Part shown: positions 14,649-22,450 of the stretch, one piece after another
How positions within the stretch are numbered: position 1 is the first letter of the stretch
Layout of the letters: each line of letters starts with the position of its first letter
Source: Streptomyces melanogenes
Lineage (GTDB): Bacteria; Actinomycetota; Actinomycetes; Streptomycetales; Streptomycetaceae
Assembly: GCF_014649795.1 (NCBI RefSeq)
Contig: NZ_BMTS01000008.1
Coordinates: 124,001 to 188,000, forward strand
Direction of reading: 5' to 3'
Length of the DNA stretch: 64,000 bases
The notes under the pieces: model-generated
Databases searched by the model: none
What the model saw: the letters and a program-made list of their open reading frames with translations, nothing else
What the model was told of the DNA's origin: nothing
Translations under genes and position numbers: made by a program

Positions 14649-15497
14649 ATGGGACGGGTCACCGAACGCCGCCGCATCATCCGCATCCGGGACGGGGCCG
14701 TCTCCGCCCGGCCGGACACGCTGGTGGCCGAGGAGCCACTGGAGATCCGGCTGAACGGCAGACCGCTCGCCATCACCATGCGCACCCCGGGCGACGACTT
14801 CGCGCTGGCGGCCGGGTTCCTGGTCAGCGAGGGCGTGATAGCGGCGGCCGACGAGGTGCAGTCGATCGTGTACTGCGCCGGGGCGACCGCCGACGGGGTC
14901 AACACGTACAACGTGGTGGACGTGAAGCTCTCCCCCGGCGTCGAGGTCCCCGACATCACGCTGGAGCGCAACGTCTACACCACGTCGTCGTGCGGTCTGT
15001 GCGGCAAGGCCAGCCTGGACGCCGTCCGTACGCAGGCGCGCTTCCCGATCGCCGACGCTCCCCCGGTCAGCGTCACCCCCGAGCTGCTCGCGAGCCTCCC
15101 CGACCGGCTGCGGGCCGCCCAGCGCGTCTTCGACCGGACCGGGGGCCTGCACGCGGCCGCGCTCTTCTCGGAGGAGGGCGAGCTCCTGGACGTACGGGAG
15201 GACGTGGGGCGGCACAACGCGGTGGACAAGCTGGTGGGGCGGGCCCTGCGGGACGGGCGGCTTCCGCTGTCGCGGGCGGTGCTGCTCGTCTCGGGGCGGG
15301 CCTCGTTCGAGCTGGCCCAGAAGGCCGTGATGGCCGGGATCCCGCTGCTCGCCGCCGTCTCGGCGCCGTCGTCGCTCGCCGTGGACCTGGCCGCCGAGAC
15401 GGGCCTGACCCTGGTCGGCTTCCTGCGGGGCGCCAACATGAACGTGTACGCGGGCGAGCACCGCATCGCCCTGGAGGCCCCGGCCGCCCAGGGCTGA
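14649..15497 (+). CDS. fdhD: Formate dehydrogenase accessory sulfurtransferase FdhD
   Basis: This 282-residue cytoplasmic protein passes sulfur from the IscS desulfurase to the bis-MGD molybdenum cofactor of formate dehydrogenases and related enzymes. The conserved SSCGLCGKAS motif (essential CxxC) and the DVGRHNAVDKLVG and GRASFELAQKA motifs are intact. The start at 14649 (MGRVTERRR) is preferred over an ATG 114 bp upstream whose translation is not conserved in character. No formate dehydrogenase gene is in this window, so its client must be elsewhere. Confidence 0.93.
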   Translation: MGRVTERRRIIRIRDGAVSARPDTLVAEEPLEIRLNGRPLAITMRTPGDDFALAAGFLVSEGVIAAADEVQSIVYCAGATADGVNTYNVVDVKLSPGVEVPDITLERNVYTTSSCGLCGKASLDAVRTQARFPIADAPPVSVTPELLASLPDRLRAAQRVFDRTGGLHAAALFSEEGELLDVREDVGRHNAVDKLVGRALRDGRLPLSRAVLLVSGRASFELAQKAVMAGIPLLAAVSAPSSLAVDLAAETGLTLVGFLRGANMNVYAGEHRIALEAPAAQG

Positions 15498-15518
15498 CGG
15501 GGCCCCATAGTCGGTGTC

Positions 15519-16052
15519 CTACGGCGCCGCCGCGAAGACGACCGCCGAGGCGGGCAGGACCGTGCCGAGGCGCGGGAAGTTCAGGCCGACCGCCGCCCGG
15601 TGCTCGTCCTCGGTGAGCGCCGCCATGGCGTCCTCGGCGAAGACGAGTTCATAGCCGAGGTCGGCGGCGGCGCGGGCGGTCGACTCGACCCCGAGGTTGG
15701 TGGCGATGCCGCCGAACACCAGCGTCGTGACGCCGCGTTCGGCCAGCCGCTCGTGCAGACCGGTGCCGTGGAAGCCGCCGATGGTCCGCTTGACGACGGT
15801 CAGGTCGCCGTCCGCCGCGAGCCCCGCCACCAGGTCGCTGCCGGGCGGCTGCACCTCGACGTGCGGCCGCTCGACGCGGACGAGCACGACAGTGGCGCCC
15901 GCCGCACGGGCGCGCGCCGCCAATTCCTGGGCGGTGGCGACCACTTCGTCCCCCGAGCGGGGCGCGAGCGGCAGCGCGGTGATGCGGTCCATCAGATCGA
16001 CGAGGACGAGCGCGGTACGGGCGGGATCCAGCGGAGCGTCAGGTGCGGTCAT
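15519..16052 (-). CDS. Isochorismatase-fold hydrolase lacking the nucleophilic Cys
   Basis: This is a 177-residue protein of the cysteine-hydrolase/isochorismatase fold. Asp is present in LVLVDLMDRI and Lys in VVKRTIGGF. At the position where nicotinamidases and related amidases have a catalytic Cys (TxxCVxxTA), this protein reads ATNLGVESTARAA, with Gly. True isochorismatases such as EntB and PhzD also lack that Cys. The activity is therefore more likely isochorismatase-like vinyl-ether hydrolysis or something unknown than an amidase. It converges on fdhD. Confidence 0.78.
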   Translation of the reverse strand: MTAPDAPLDPARTALVLVDLMDRITALPLAPRSGDEVVATAQELAARARAAGATVVLVRVERPHVEVQPPGSDLVAGLAADGDLTVVKRTIGGFHGTGLHERLAERGVTTLVFGGIATNLGVESTARAAADLGYELVFAEDAMAALTEDEHRAAVGLNFPRLGTVLPASAVVFAAAP

Positions 16053-16132
16053 GACGGCACGCTACCGCCCCGATGATCAAGAAGACGGCCGGGGGCGCCC
16101 CTTGCGGCAACCGCGATGACCAAGGGCGCCCA

Positions 16133-16597
16133 TCAGGCCCCCTCCTCCAGCTCCGCCGCCCCGATCCGCCGCAGCAGCGCCATCAGCTGCTCGCGCTCGG
16201 CCGCGCCCAGCGGTGCCAGGAGTTCGTCGTTGGCCCGCTCGGCCGCCACCGCGCAGCGGGCCAGCATCGCCTCCCCCTCCTCGGTGACCGAGACCGCGTT
16301 CTTGCGGCGGTCGCGGGGGTCCGGCTCGCGTACGACGTATCCGTCGGCCTGGAGGTCGTTGAGGACGCCGACCAGATCCTTGGGGTCGAGCGAGATCCGG
16401 CGCCCTAGGTCGGCCTGGGCGAGCGGTCCGTACTCGGACACGGCGGCCAGTACGGCGTGGTGCCACATCTTGGCGCCCTCGTTCGCGATGGCCGCCGCCA
16501 CGAGGCCGCGGCCCCTGGTGGCCGCCCGGCCGAGGATCCAGCTGGGCAGGGCCTGGATGCGCTGGAGGGCGGGGAGGGAGTCGGCGCGTTCGGTCAC
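16133..16597 (-). CDS. MarR-family transcriptional regulator
   Basis: This is a 154-residue winged-helix regulator. The HTH is GPLAQADLGRRISLDPKDLV followed by the wing YVVREPDPRDRRKNAVSV, and the C-terminus is a dimerisation helix (LLAPLGAAEREQLMALLRRI). It is divergent from an NADPH:quinone oxidoreductase, with 107 bp between starts containing two matching TTGG-N5-CCAA sites. It probably represses both genes and responds to an electrophile or quinone-like ligand, by analogy with other MarR/oxidoreductase pairs. Confidence 0.88.
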   Translation of the reverse strand: MTERADSLPALQRIQALPSWILGRAATRGRGLVAAAIANEGAKMWHHAVLAAVSEYGPLAQADLGRRISLDPKDLVGVLNDLQADGYVVREPDPRDRRKNAVSVTEEGEAMLARCAVAAERANDELLAPLGAAEREQLMALLRRIGAAELEEGA

Positions 16598-16619
16598 GTA
16601 GACGACCTTACCCAGAAAC

Positions 16620-16675
16620 CATTGGACTTCCCAACGATTCCCGGTCTATTGTTCAACTCGTTGGGACCACCAATG
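16620..16675. promoter_or_regulatory. Paired operators for the divergent MarR regulator
   Basis: Two sites of the form TTGG-N5-CCAA occur, at 16622-16634 and 16661-16673, with centres 39 bp apart. The surrounding 18-mers (16620-16637 and 16658-16675) are also an inverted repeat of each other, matching at 14 of 18 positions. One site is nearer each start codon, so each could cover one of the two divergent promoters. Confidence 0.68.
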
Positions 16676-16704
16676 AATCCAGTCCATCCACACCGGGAGA
16701 GTCC

Positions 16705-17637
16705 ATGCGCCGTGTTCGCTTCGAGGTCAACGGCGGCCCCGAGGTCCTGTTCACCGAGGACGTCGAGGCCCCCGCGCCCGGGCCCGGCGAACTGCTGGTC
16801 CGCACCGACGCCATCGGCGTCACCCTGCCCCTCGTCCGCAAGGTCCGCGAGGGCAAGGGGCCGTTCCCGCTCGGGGGCGAGGTCGCGGGCACGGTGACCG
16901 CGGTCGGCGAGGGCGTCACCGCCTTCGCCCCGGGCGACCGCGTGACGGGACTCTGCTTCTCGCACGGGTACGCCGAACTGGCCGTCCTCCACGAGGCCAT
17001 GGCCTCCCGCATCCCCGACCACGCCTCGTCCGTCGAGGCGGTCGCGCTCGTCCGCAGCGGTCTGGTGGCGCGCGGCGCCTACGAGTCGGCGCGGCCGCAG
17101 CCGGGCGAGTCGGTCCTGGTGACGGCGGCGGCGAGCGCGGTCGGGCAGCTCGCGCTCCAGCTGGCCCGGGCGGGCGGCGCGAGCCGGGTGGTCGCGGCGG
17201 TGAGCTCGACCGAGAAGGCCGATTTCGTACGGGAGATGGGCGCCGACGAGGTCGTGCTCTACGGCGACGAGTCCTGGGGCGAGCCGGTCGACGTCGTCCT
17301 CGACGGCGTCGGCGGCGAACTGCTCAAGCCCGCGGTGAAGGCGCTGGCGCCGGGCGGACGGCTGGTCGCGTTCAGCTCCGGCGGCGGCACCGTCGAGGTC
17401 TACGACCTGCTGGTCGGCGGCAAGTCGGTGATCGCCTTCCAGATGGCGCTGATCGCCCGCGGCAAGCCGGCGCTGTACGCGGCCTGGCGCGACGAGCTGT
17501 GGGAGCTGCACCGCGCCGGCAAGCTGCGCGCGGCCGTCGCCGCCGAGCTGCCGCTGGAGGAGGCCGCCCGCGCCCATGAACTGATCGACTCGCGGCGCAA
17601 CTTGGGCAAGGTGGTGCTCGTCACCGGCGCCGCGTGA
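16705..17637 (+). CDS. NADPH:quinone oxidoreductase-type medium-chain reductase
   Basis: This is a 310-residue zinc-free MDR enzyme that likely uses NADPH to reduce quinones or enals. It has GGEVAGTVTAVGEGVTAF with FAPGDRV in the GroES-like domain. The nucleotide-binding stretch is VLVTAAASAVGQLALQLA, and the coenzyme domain contains DVVLDGVGG. The zinc-binding cysteines of alcohol dehydrogenases are absent. GGGAGAG four bases upstream of the ATG supports the start. It pairs with the MarR gene. Its 3' end overlaps the convergent transporter gene by 17 bp. Confidence 0.85.
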   Translation: MRRVRFEVNGGPEVLFTEDVEAPAPGPGELLVRTDAIGVTLPLVRKVREGKGPFPLGGEVAGTVTAVGEGVTAFAPGDRVTGLCFSHGYAELAVLHEAMASRIPDHASSVEAVALVRSGLVARGAYESARPQPGESVLVTAAASAVGQLALQLARAGGASRVVAAVSSTEKADFVREMGADEVVLYGDESWGEPVDVVLDGVGGELLKPAVKALAPGGRLVAFSSGGGTVEVYDLLVGGKSVIAFQMALIARGKPALYAAWRDELWELHRAGKLRAAVAAELPLEEAARAHELIDSRRNLGKVVLVTGAA

Positions 17638-18652
17638 GAGCGGCGGGCCGGGCGACCGGGCCGGGCGCCGCCTCCTCCAGCGGGTCGCGCGCCCGCCGTC
17701 TGGCGATCACCGCGCAGACCATCAGCTGCATCTGGTGGAAGAGCATCAGCGGCAGCACCGCGAGCGCCGCCTGGGCTCCGAACAGGACGCTGGCCATGGG
17801 CAGCCCGGCCGCCAGGCTCTTCTTGGACCCGGCGAACTGGATCGCGATCCGGTCGCCCCGGCCGAACCCGAGCCGCTTCGCCCCGTACCAGCTCAGCGCG
17901 AGCATCGCGGCGAGCAGCACCGCCTCGACCCCGAGCAGCGCACCGAGCCGGGCCGGGCTCACCTGGCCCCAGATGCCCCGGACCATGCCCTCGCTGAACG
18001 CGGTGTAGACGACCAGCAGGATCGAGCCCCGGTCCACCAGGCCCAGCACCTTCTTGTGCCGGGTGAGGAAACCTCCCACCCAGCGCCGCAGCAACTGCCC
18101 GGAGGCGAACGGCACCAGGAGCTGGAGGGCGATCTTCAGTACCGAGTCCGCCGGGACGCCTCCGGCGCTGTCGCCGAGCAGCAGCGCCGCGAGCAGCGGG
18201 GTCACGAAGATCCCCGCCAGGCTGGAGAAGGAGCCCGCGCAGATCGCGGCGGGCACGTTCCCGCGCGCGATCGAGGTGAAGGCGATCGAGGACTGGATGG
18301 TCGACGGGACCAGGCACAGGAACAGGAGCCCCTGGAAGAGGTCCGGGGTCAGCACCACCGGCACAAGCCCGCGCGCGGCGAGCCCCAGCAGCGGGAAGAG
18401 CACGAACGTACAGGCCAGGACCGTCACATGGAGCCGCCAGTGGCGCAGCCCGTCCAGCGCCTCCCGGGTGGAGAGCCGGGCCCCGTACAGGAAGAAGAGC
18501 AGGGCGACGGCCCCGGTCGACGCGCCGCTAGCCACCTGCGCGGCGCCGCCGGAGACCGGGAGCAGCGCGGCCAGGGCCACCGTGCCGATCAGCGTCATGA
18601 TGAACGGGTCGATCGGCAGCCAGGACGGCAGCTGGGGCGTGCGGCGGTTCAT
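17621..18652 (-). CDS. Bile acid:sodium symporter-like transporter (SBF-like)
   Basis: This is a 343-residue integral membrane protein with about ten hydrophobic segments, resembling the SBF-like family of bile-acid:sodium symporter relatives. Characteristic stretches are FFLYGARLSTREALDGLRHW after the second helix, LVPSTIQSSIAFTSIARGN, and GSKKSLAAGLPMASVLFG. The transported organic anion is not known. The ATG at 18652 has GTGGAG three bases upstream; a GTG nine bases earlier is possible. The last 17 bp overlap the convergent quinone oxidoreductase gene. It is divergent from a LysR gene that probably regulates it. Confidence 0.82.
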   Translation of the reverse strand: MNRRTPQLPSWLPIDPFIMTLIGTVALAALLPVSGGAAQVASGASTGAVALLFFLYGARLSTREALDGLRHWRLHVTVLACTFVLFPLLGLAARGLVPVVLTPDLFQGLLFLCLVPSTIQSSIAFTSIARGNVPAAICAGSFSSLAGIFVTPLLAALLLGDSAGGVPADSVLKIALQLLVPFASGQLLRRWVGGFLTRHKKVLGLVDRGSILLVVYTAFSEGMVRGIWGQVSPARLGALLGVEAVLLAAMLALSWYGAKRLGFGRGDRIAIQFAGSKKSLAAGLPMASVLFGAQAALAVLPLMLFHQMQLMVCAVIARRRARDPLEEAAPGPVARPAALTRRR

Positions 18653-18797
18653 CGGCTCCACTTGGCTCTTCGCTCGGCGCCTTTCCGGGCCTTCGCGGGC
18701 GGTCGGGTCGTACGGCTTCGTGCCGCGCCCGGTCGGACCCTCTCGATCATTCACCCCGCCGGGCCGATCGGGAATCCCGTACACCACTCTGACTGTC

Positions 18798-18812
18798 ATC
18801 GCGTTCCGCGAT
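18798..18812. promoter_or_regulatory. LysR box (T-N11-A) upstream of the LysR gene
   Basis: ATCGCG-TTC-CGCGAT is a perfect 6-3-6 inverted repeat containing T-N11-A (T18799, A18811), the classic LysR recognition pattern. It lies 11 bp upstream of the LysR start codon in the intergenic region shared with the transporter, which suggests autoregulation. Confidence 0.55.
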
Positions 18813-18823
18813 AACCTGCTGCC

Positions 18824-19693
18824 GTGTACGAGCCGCACCAGCTCCGGACCTTCCTGGCCGTCGCCCAGACGCTCAGCTTCACGCAGGCCGCGCGGCGGCT
18901 CGGGCTGCGGCAGTCGACGGTCAGCCAGCACGTGCGGCGCCTGGAGGAGGCGACCGGGCGGCCGCTGTTCAACCGGGACACGCACAGCGTCCGGCTCACC
19001 GAGGACGGCGAGGCGATGCTCGGCTTCGCCCGGACGATCCTGGCCGCGCACGAGCGGGCGGCGGCTTACTTCACCGGGACCCGGCTGCGCGGGCGGCTGC
19101 GGTTCGGCGCCTCCGAGGACTTCGTGCTCACCCGGCTCCCGGAGGTCCTGGAGGCCTTCCGCCGCGACCATCCGGAGGTCGACCTGGAGCTGACGGTCGA
19201 GCTCTCCGGCACCCTGCACCGCCGTCTGGAGGCGGGCCGCCTCGACCTGGTGCTCGCCAAGCGGCGCCCCGGCGACACCCACGGCGAGCGGGTCTGGCAG
19301 GACACCCTGTGCTGGATCGGCGCGCCGGGGCTGCGCCTGGACCCCGACCGGCCGGTGCCGCTGATCCTCTTCCCGCCGCCGGGCATCACCCGGGCCCGGG
19401 CGCTCGAAGTGCTCGAGGAGCACGGGCGGCCGTGGCGGATCGCCTGCACCAGCGGCAGCCTGAGCGGACTGGTCGCGGCGGCCCGGGCGGGGCTCGGCGT
19501 GATGGCGCACACCCGCGGACTGGTCCCGCCGGGGCTGGTGCCGCTGCCGCCGAGGTCGGGGCTGCCCGAGCTCGGGCCGGTGGACTTCGTGCTGCTGCAC
19601 GGCGGGCGCCGCCCCTCGGCGCAGGAGGCGGCGGACGCGCTCGCGGCGGCGATCCTGGCGAGCGGCCTCAGCCCGCGTACGTCAGCCGCTTGA
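18824..19693 (+). CDS. LysR-family transcriptional regulator
   Basis: This is a 289-residue LTTR. The N-terminal HTH FLAVAQTLSFTQAARRLG followed by QSTVSQHVRRLEEATG is textbook. From about residue 90 the effector-binding domain starts (RLRFGASEDFVLTRLPEVLE). It is divergent from the SBF-like transporter, so the ligand may be the transported solute. The GTG start at 18824 (MYEPHQLRTF) gives the normal LTTR N-terminus. The 3' end overlaps the convergent Lrp gene by 26 bp. Confidence 0.9.
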   Translation: MYEPHQLRTFLAVAQTLSFTQAARRLGLRQSTVSQHVRRLEEATGRPLFNRDTHSVRLTEDGEAMLGFARTILAAHERAAAYFTGTRLRGRLRFGASEDFVLTRLPEVLEAFRRDHPEVDLELTVELSGTLHRRLEAGRLDLVLAKRRPGDTHGERVWQDTLCWIGAPGLRLDPDRPVPLILFPPPGITRARALEVLEEHGRPWRIACTSGSLSGLVAAARAGLGVMAHTRGLVPPGLVPLPPRSGLPELGPVDFVLLHGGRRPSAQEAADALAAAILASGLSPRTSAA

Positions 19694-20633
19694 CCTGGCG
19701 CAGTAAGGGCGCGGTCTCCACGTGCCGGACCCCTTCCAGGGTGCCGAGCTTCTCGCTGAGGTACGTGTAGAGCCCGGCCGGGTCGCGGCAGATGACGACC
19801 GCGACCAGGTTGGCAGGCCCGGAGGTGGCACCCGCGAAGGCGACTTCCGGGTGCGAGGCGAGGGCCGCGCCGACGGCCGCCAGCGCCGAGGGCGCCACCG
19901 TGATCCACAGCAGCGCCCTGGTCCGGAAGCCGAACCGGGTCGTGTCGAACTCAACGTCGATGAACAGCGCGCCGCAGCGCAGCAGCTGGTCCAGGCGCCG
20001 CTTGACGGCGGACTCCGAGCGCCCGGTGGCCTTCTGGAGCTCGGGGTAGGACGCCCGGCCGTTGCGCGCGAGCGCGGCGATGAGGGCGTCGTCCTCCTCG
20101 TCGAGCCGGATCGGGGCGGACGGGTCCACCGGCGCGGGCAGCAGCGCGGCCCGCTCCTCGGCGGTGAGCGCCGAGTCCTTGGTGAACCAGCCGAGCGGGC
20201 CGCCGTAGAAACGGTGGAGCAGCTGGTGGGCGCCGATCTCCACGATGCTCGGGGTGCGCGGCAGCTTGCCGAGCAGCAGCGCCTCATAGTCCTCGGGCCG
20301 GCGCGACTCGGTCGTGCAGACCACCTCGGTGCCGCCCGAGGTCAGCCCGATCCAGGCGGTGTCGGACCGCCGGGCCAGCGCCGTCGCGATGGAGACGGAA
20401 GCGTCGGGGGTGCAGCGCAGCCGCAGCATCCAGCGGGTGTGGCCGAGCCGTTCGGTGTCGCGGACCCCGACGACCCGCAGCTCGCCCTCCGCGTACAGCC
20501 TGCGGTAGCGGCGGGCGACGGTCTGGTCGGAGACGCCGAGCACGGCGGCGATCTTGCTGAAGGGGGCCCGGCCGTCCAGGACGAGCGCGCTCACCAGCCG
20601 CTGGTCCAGCTCGTCGAACTCGGGTGAATCCAT
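19668..20633 (-). CDS. Double-domain Lrp/AsnC-type regulator
   Basis: This 321-residue protein contains two Lrp/AsnC units in tandem. HTH 1 is near residues 10-60 (DQRLVSALVLDGRAPFSKIA, VSDQTVARRYRRL). HTH 2 is near 175-225 (DDALIAALARNGRASYPELQ, SESAVKRRLDQLL). A ligand/dimerisation domain follows each. Such fused regulators are common in streptomycetes and often sit beside the exporter or enzyme they control. Here the divergent neighbour is an MFS exporter. The ATG at 20633 gives the expected MDSPEFDELDQRL N-terminus. Confidence 0.87.
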   Translation of the reverse strand: MDSPEFDELDQRLVSALVLDGRAPFSKIAAVLGVSDQTVARRYRRLYAEGELRVVGVRDTERLGHTRWMLRLRCTPDASVSIATALARRSDTAWIGLTSGGTEVVCTTESRRPEDYEALLLGKLPRTPSIVEIGAHQLLHRFYGGPLGWFTKDSALTAEERAALLPAPVDPSAPIRLDEEDDALIAALARNGRASYPELQKATGRSESAVKRRLDQLLRCGALFIDVEFDTTRFGFRTRALLWITVAPSALAAVGAALASHPEVAFAGATSGPANLVAVVICRDPAGLYTYLSEKLGTLEGVRHVETAPLLRQVKRLTYAG

Positions 20634-20646
20634 CGGCCTGAGCCCT

Positions 20647-20658
20647 TCCGATGTCGGA
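20647..20658. promoter_or_regulatory. Palindrome in the Lrp/MFS divergent region
   Basis: TCCGA-TG-TCGGA is a perfect 5-2-5 inverted repeat in the 114-bp gap between the Lrp-type and MFS genes. It is a possible operator for the Lrp-type regulator. Confidence 0.35.
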
Positions 20659-20747
20659 TTCCTGCGTGTACGGCGGACTGGGTGGAGCTTCGGTCCGGCC
20701 GGAACCGATCGTACGGGACGTCGAAAGAACAAGGTCGGAGGAACGAA

Positions 20748-22232
20748 ATGCGCAAGTGGGGGCCGTTGGTCGCCGTGTCCCTGGGAACGTTCATGCTGCT
20801 GCTGGACGTGACCATCGTGACGGTGGCGCTGCCGGACATGGCGAGTTCGCTGGACGCCTCGCTGTCGAGCCTTCAGTGGGTGATCGACGTGTACGCGCTG
20901 GCGCTGGCCGCGCTGCTGCTCGGGGCGGGCGCGGGCGCCGACAAGGCCGGGCGCCGGAAGTTCTACGCGGCGGGCACGGTGCTCTTCGCGGGCGCCTCGC
21001 TCGCCTGCGGTCTGTCGGGCGACGCGGGGACGCTGATCGCGATGCGCGCGCTCCAGGGGGTCGGCGCGGCCGCGATGTTCGCCACCACGCTGCCGCTGCT
21101 CGGCGCCGCCTACCAGGGCCGCGACCGCTCGGTGGCGCTCGGTGTGTGGGGCGCGGTCAACGGCGCGGCCGCGGCCCTCGGCCCGATCCTGGGCGGGCTG
21201 CTCACCGAGGGCTTCGGCTGGCGGTGGATATTCTTCGTCAACCTCCCGGTGAGCGCGGTCGCGGTGTGGCTGACGGTCCGGGTGGTCCCGGAGTCCAAGA
21301 GCCCGGCGGGCGGGCGCACCGACTGGGCGGGCACGGCCCTGTTCGCGCTCTTCGCCGGCACCCTCACCTATGGCGCGGTCAACGCGGGCACCGACGGCTG
21401 GTGCGACTCCCGCACCCTGCTCTCCTTCGCCGCCTCGGCGGCCGCGCTGCTGGTCTTCGTGGTGGTGGAGAGCCGTACGGAACAGCCGCTGATGGATCTG
21501 TCGCTGCTGCGGCGCCCGGCGTTCGTCGGCGTCCTGGTGGCGGCGCTCGCCCTGAACTCGGCGGCCTTCGGCGTCCTCCCGTACACCTCGATCTGGCTCC
21601 AGACGCTCCTGGACATGAGCCCGGTGACCGGCGGTCTGGCCCTGGTGCCGCTGGCGCTGGCGTCCTTCGTGACCTCGGCGCTCGGCGGGCGGTTCCTGCA
21701 CGGCATCTCGCAGCGACTGCTGATCTGCGGCGGGCTGCTGCTCATCGCGGCCGGACTGTTCGGCCAGGCGATCCTCGACGCGGATTCCGCCTGGACGACG
21801 CTGGTCGCCGGTCTCGTGGTGACCGGCATCGGGGTGGGCCTGGTCAGCCCGGCCCTGGCGTCGGCGGCGCTCGCCTCGGTGCCGCAGCGCAGCAGCGGCA
21901 TGGCGACCGGCGCCATGAACACCATGCGCCAGCTCGGCTACGCGGTGAGCATCGCGGTGTTCGGCACCCTCGCCACCTCCCGGATGGCCGACTCGCTGCA
22001 CAGCACGCCCGAGGCCCGGGCGCTCGCGGGCGGCGCGGCGGGCTCGCTGCGCGGCCGGGTCCCCGACGAGGCGCTGCACTCCGCCTTCGCCTCGGGTCTC
22101 AACGGCGCCGCGGTCGCGGCCGGGGCGCTCGCCGTGGTGGCCGGGCTCGCCGTGTTCGCGCTGGTACGGGCGCCGAAGGCCGCGCCCGTCCAAGTACGGA
22201 CCAACCGCGCGGTCCCGGTAGAGCGGGCGTGA
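20748..22232 (+). CDS. MFS drug exporter, DHA2 (14-TM) family
   Basis: This is a 494-residue membrane antiporter of the major facilitator superfamily, expected to export drugs or metabolites by proton antiport. Motif D1-like LDVTIVTVALPDMASSLDAS is in helix 1, WVIDVYALALAALLLGAGA in helix 2, and motif A-like GADKAGRRKFY follows. Motif C-like LGPILGGLLTEGFGWRWIFF lies in helix 5 of the antiporter type. Fourteen hydrophobic segments can be counted. GGAGGAA precedes the ATG at 20748. It is divergent from the Lrp-type regulator, which probably controls it. Confidence 0.9.
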   Translation: MRKWGPLVAVSLGTFMLLLDVTIVTVALPDMASSLDASLSSLQWVIDVYALALAALLLGAGAGADKAGRRKFYAAGTVLFAGASLACGLSGDAGTLIAMRALQGVGAAAMFATTLPLLGAAYQGRDRSVALGVWGAVNGAAAALGPILGGLLTEGFGWRWIFFVNLPVSAVAVWLTVRVVPESKSPAGGRTDWAGTALFALFAGTLTYGAVNAGTDGWCDSRTLLSFAASAAALLVFVVVESRTEQPLMDLSLLRRPAFVGVLVAALALNSAAFGVLPYTSIWLQTLLDMSPVTGGLALVPLALASFVTSALGGRFLHGISQRLLICGGLLLIAAGLFGQAILDADSAWTTLVAGLVVTGIGVGLVSPALASAALASVPQRSSGMATGAMNTMRQLGYAVSIAVFGTLATSRMADSLHSTPEARALAGGAAGSLRGRVPDEALHSAFASGLNGAAVAAGALAVVAGLAVFALVRAPKAAPVQVRTNRAVPVERA

Positions 22233-22264
22233 CCAGGTCGTACAGATTCCGTGGAGAAAAAACC

Positions 22265-22297
22265 GCCCGCGTCCGACTCCCGGGTCGGATCGCGGGC
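22265..22297 (+). terminator. Terminator downstream of the MFS gene
   Basis: GCCCGCGTCCGAC pairs with GTCGGATCGCGGGC, with one bulged base and a 6-nt loop, 33 bp after the MFS stop. Confidence 0.65.
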
Positions 22298-22450
22298 CGG
22301 GCGGGCCAGGCACCGCCGCGCTCACGGTGCTGACCTGTGGTGATGACGGTCACCCTCGCACTTGACCGTATTCCTCGACGCCCCTCCCGTCGGGACCCCG
22401 GGTGGGGTACCGTCACCGGCGCTGTGCGGAGCGCCACAAGGAGCAAGGTA

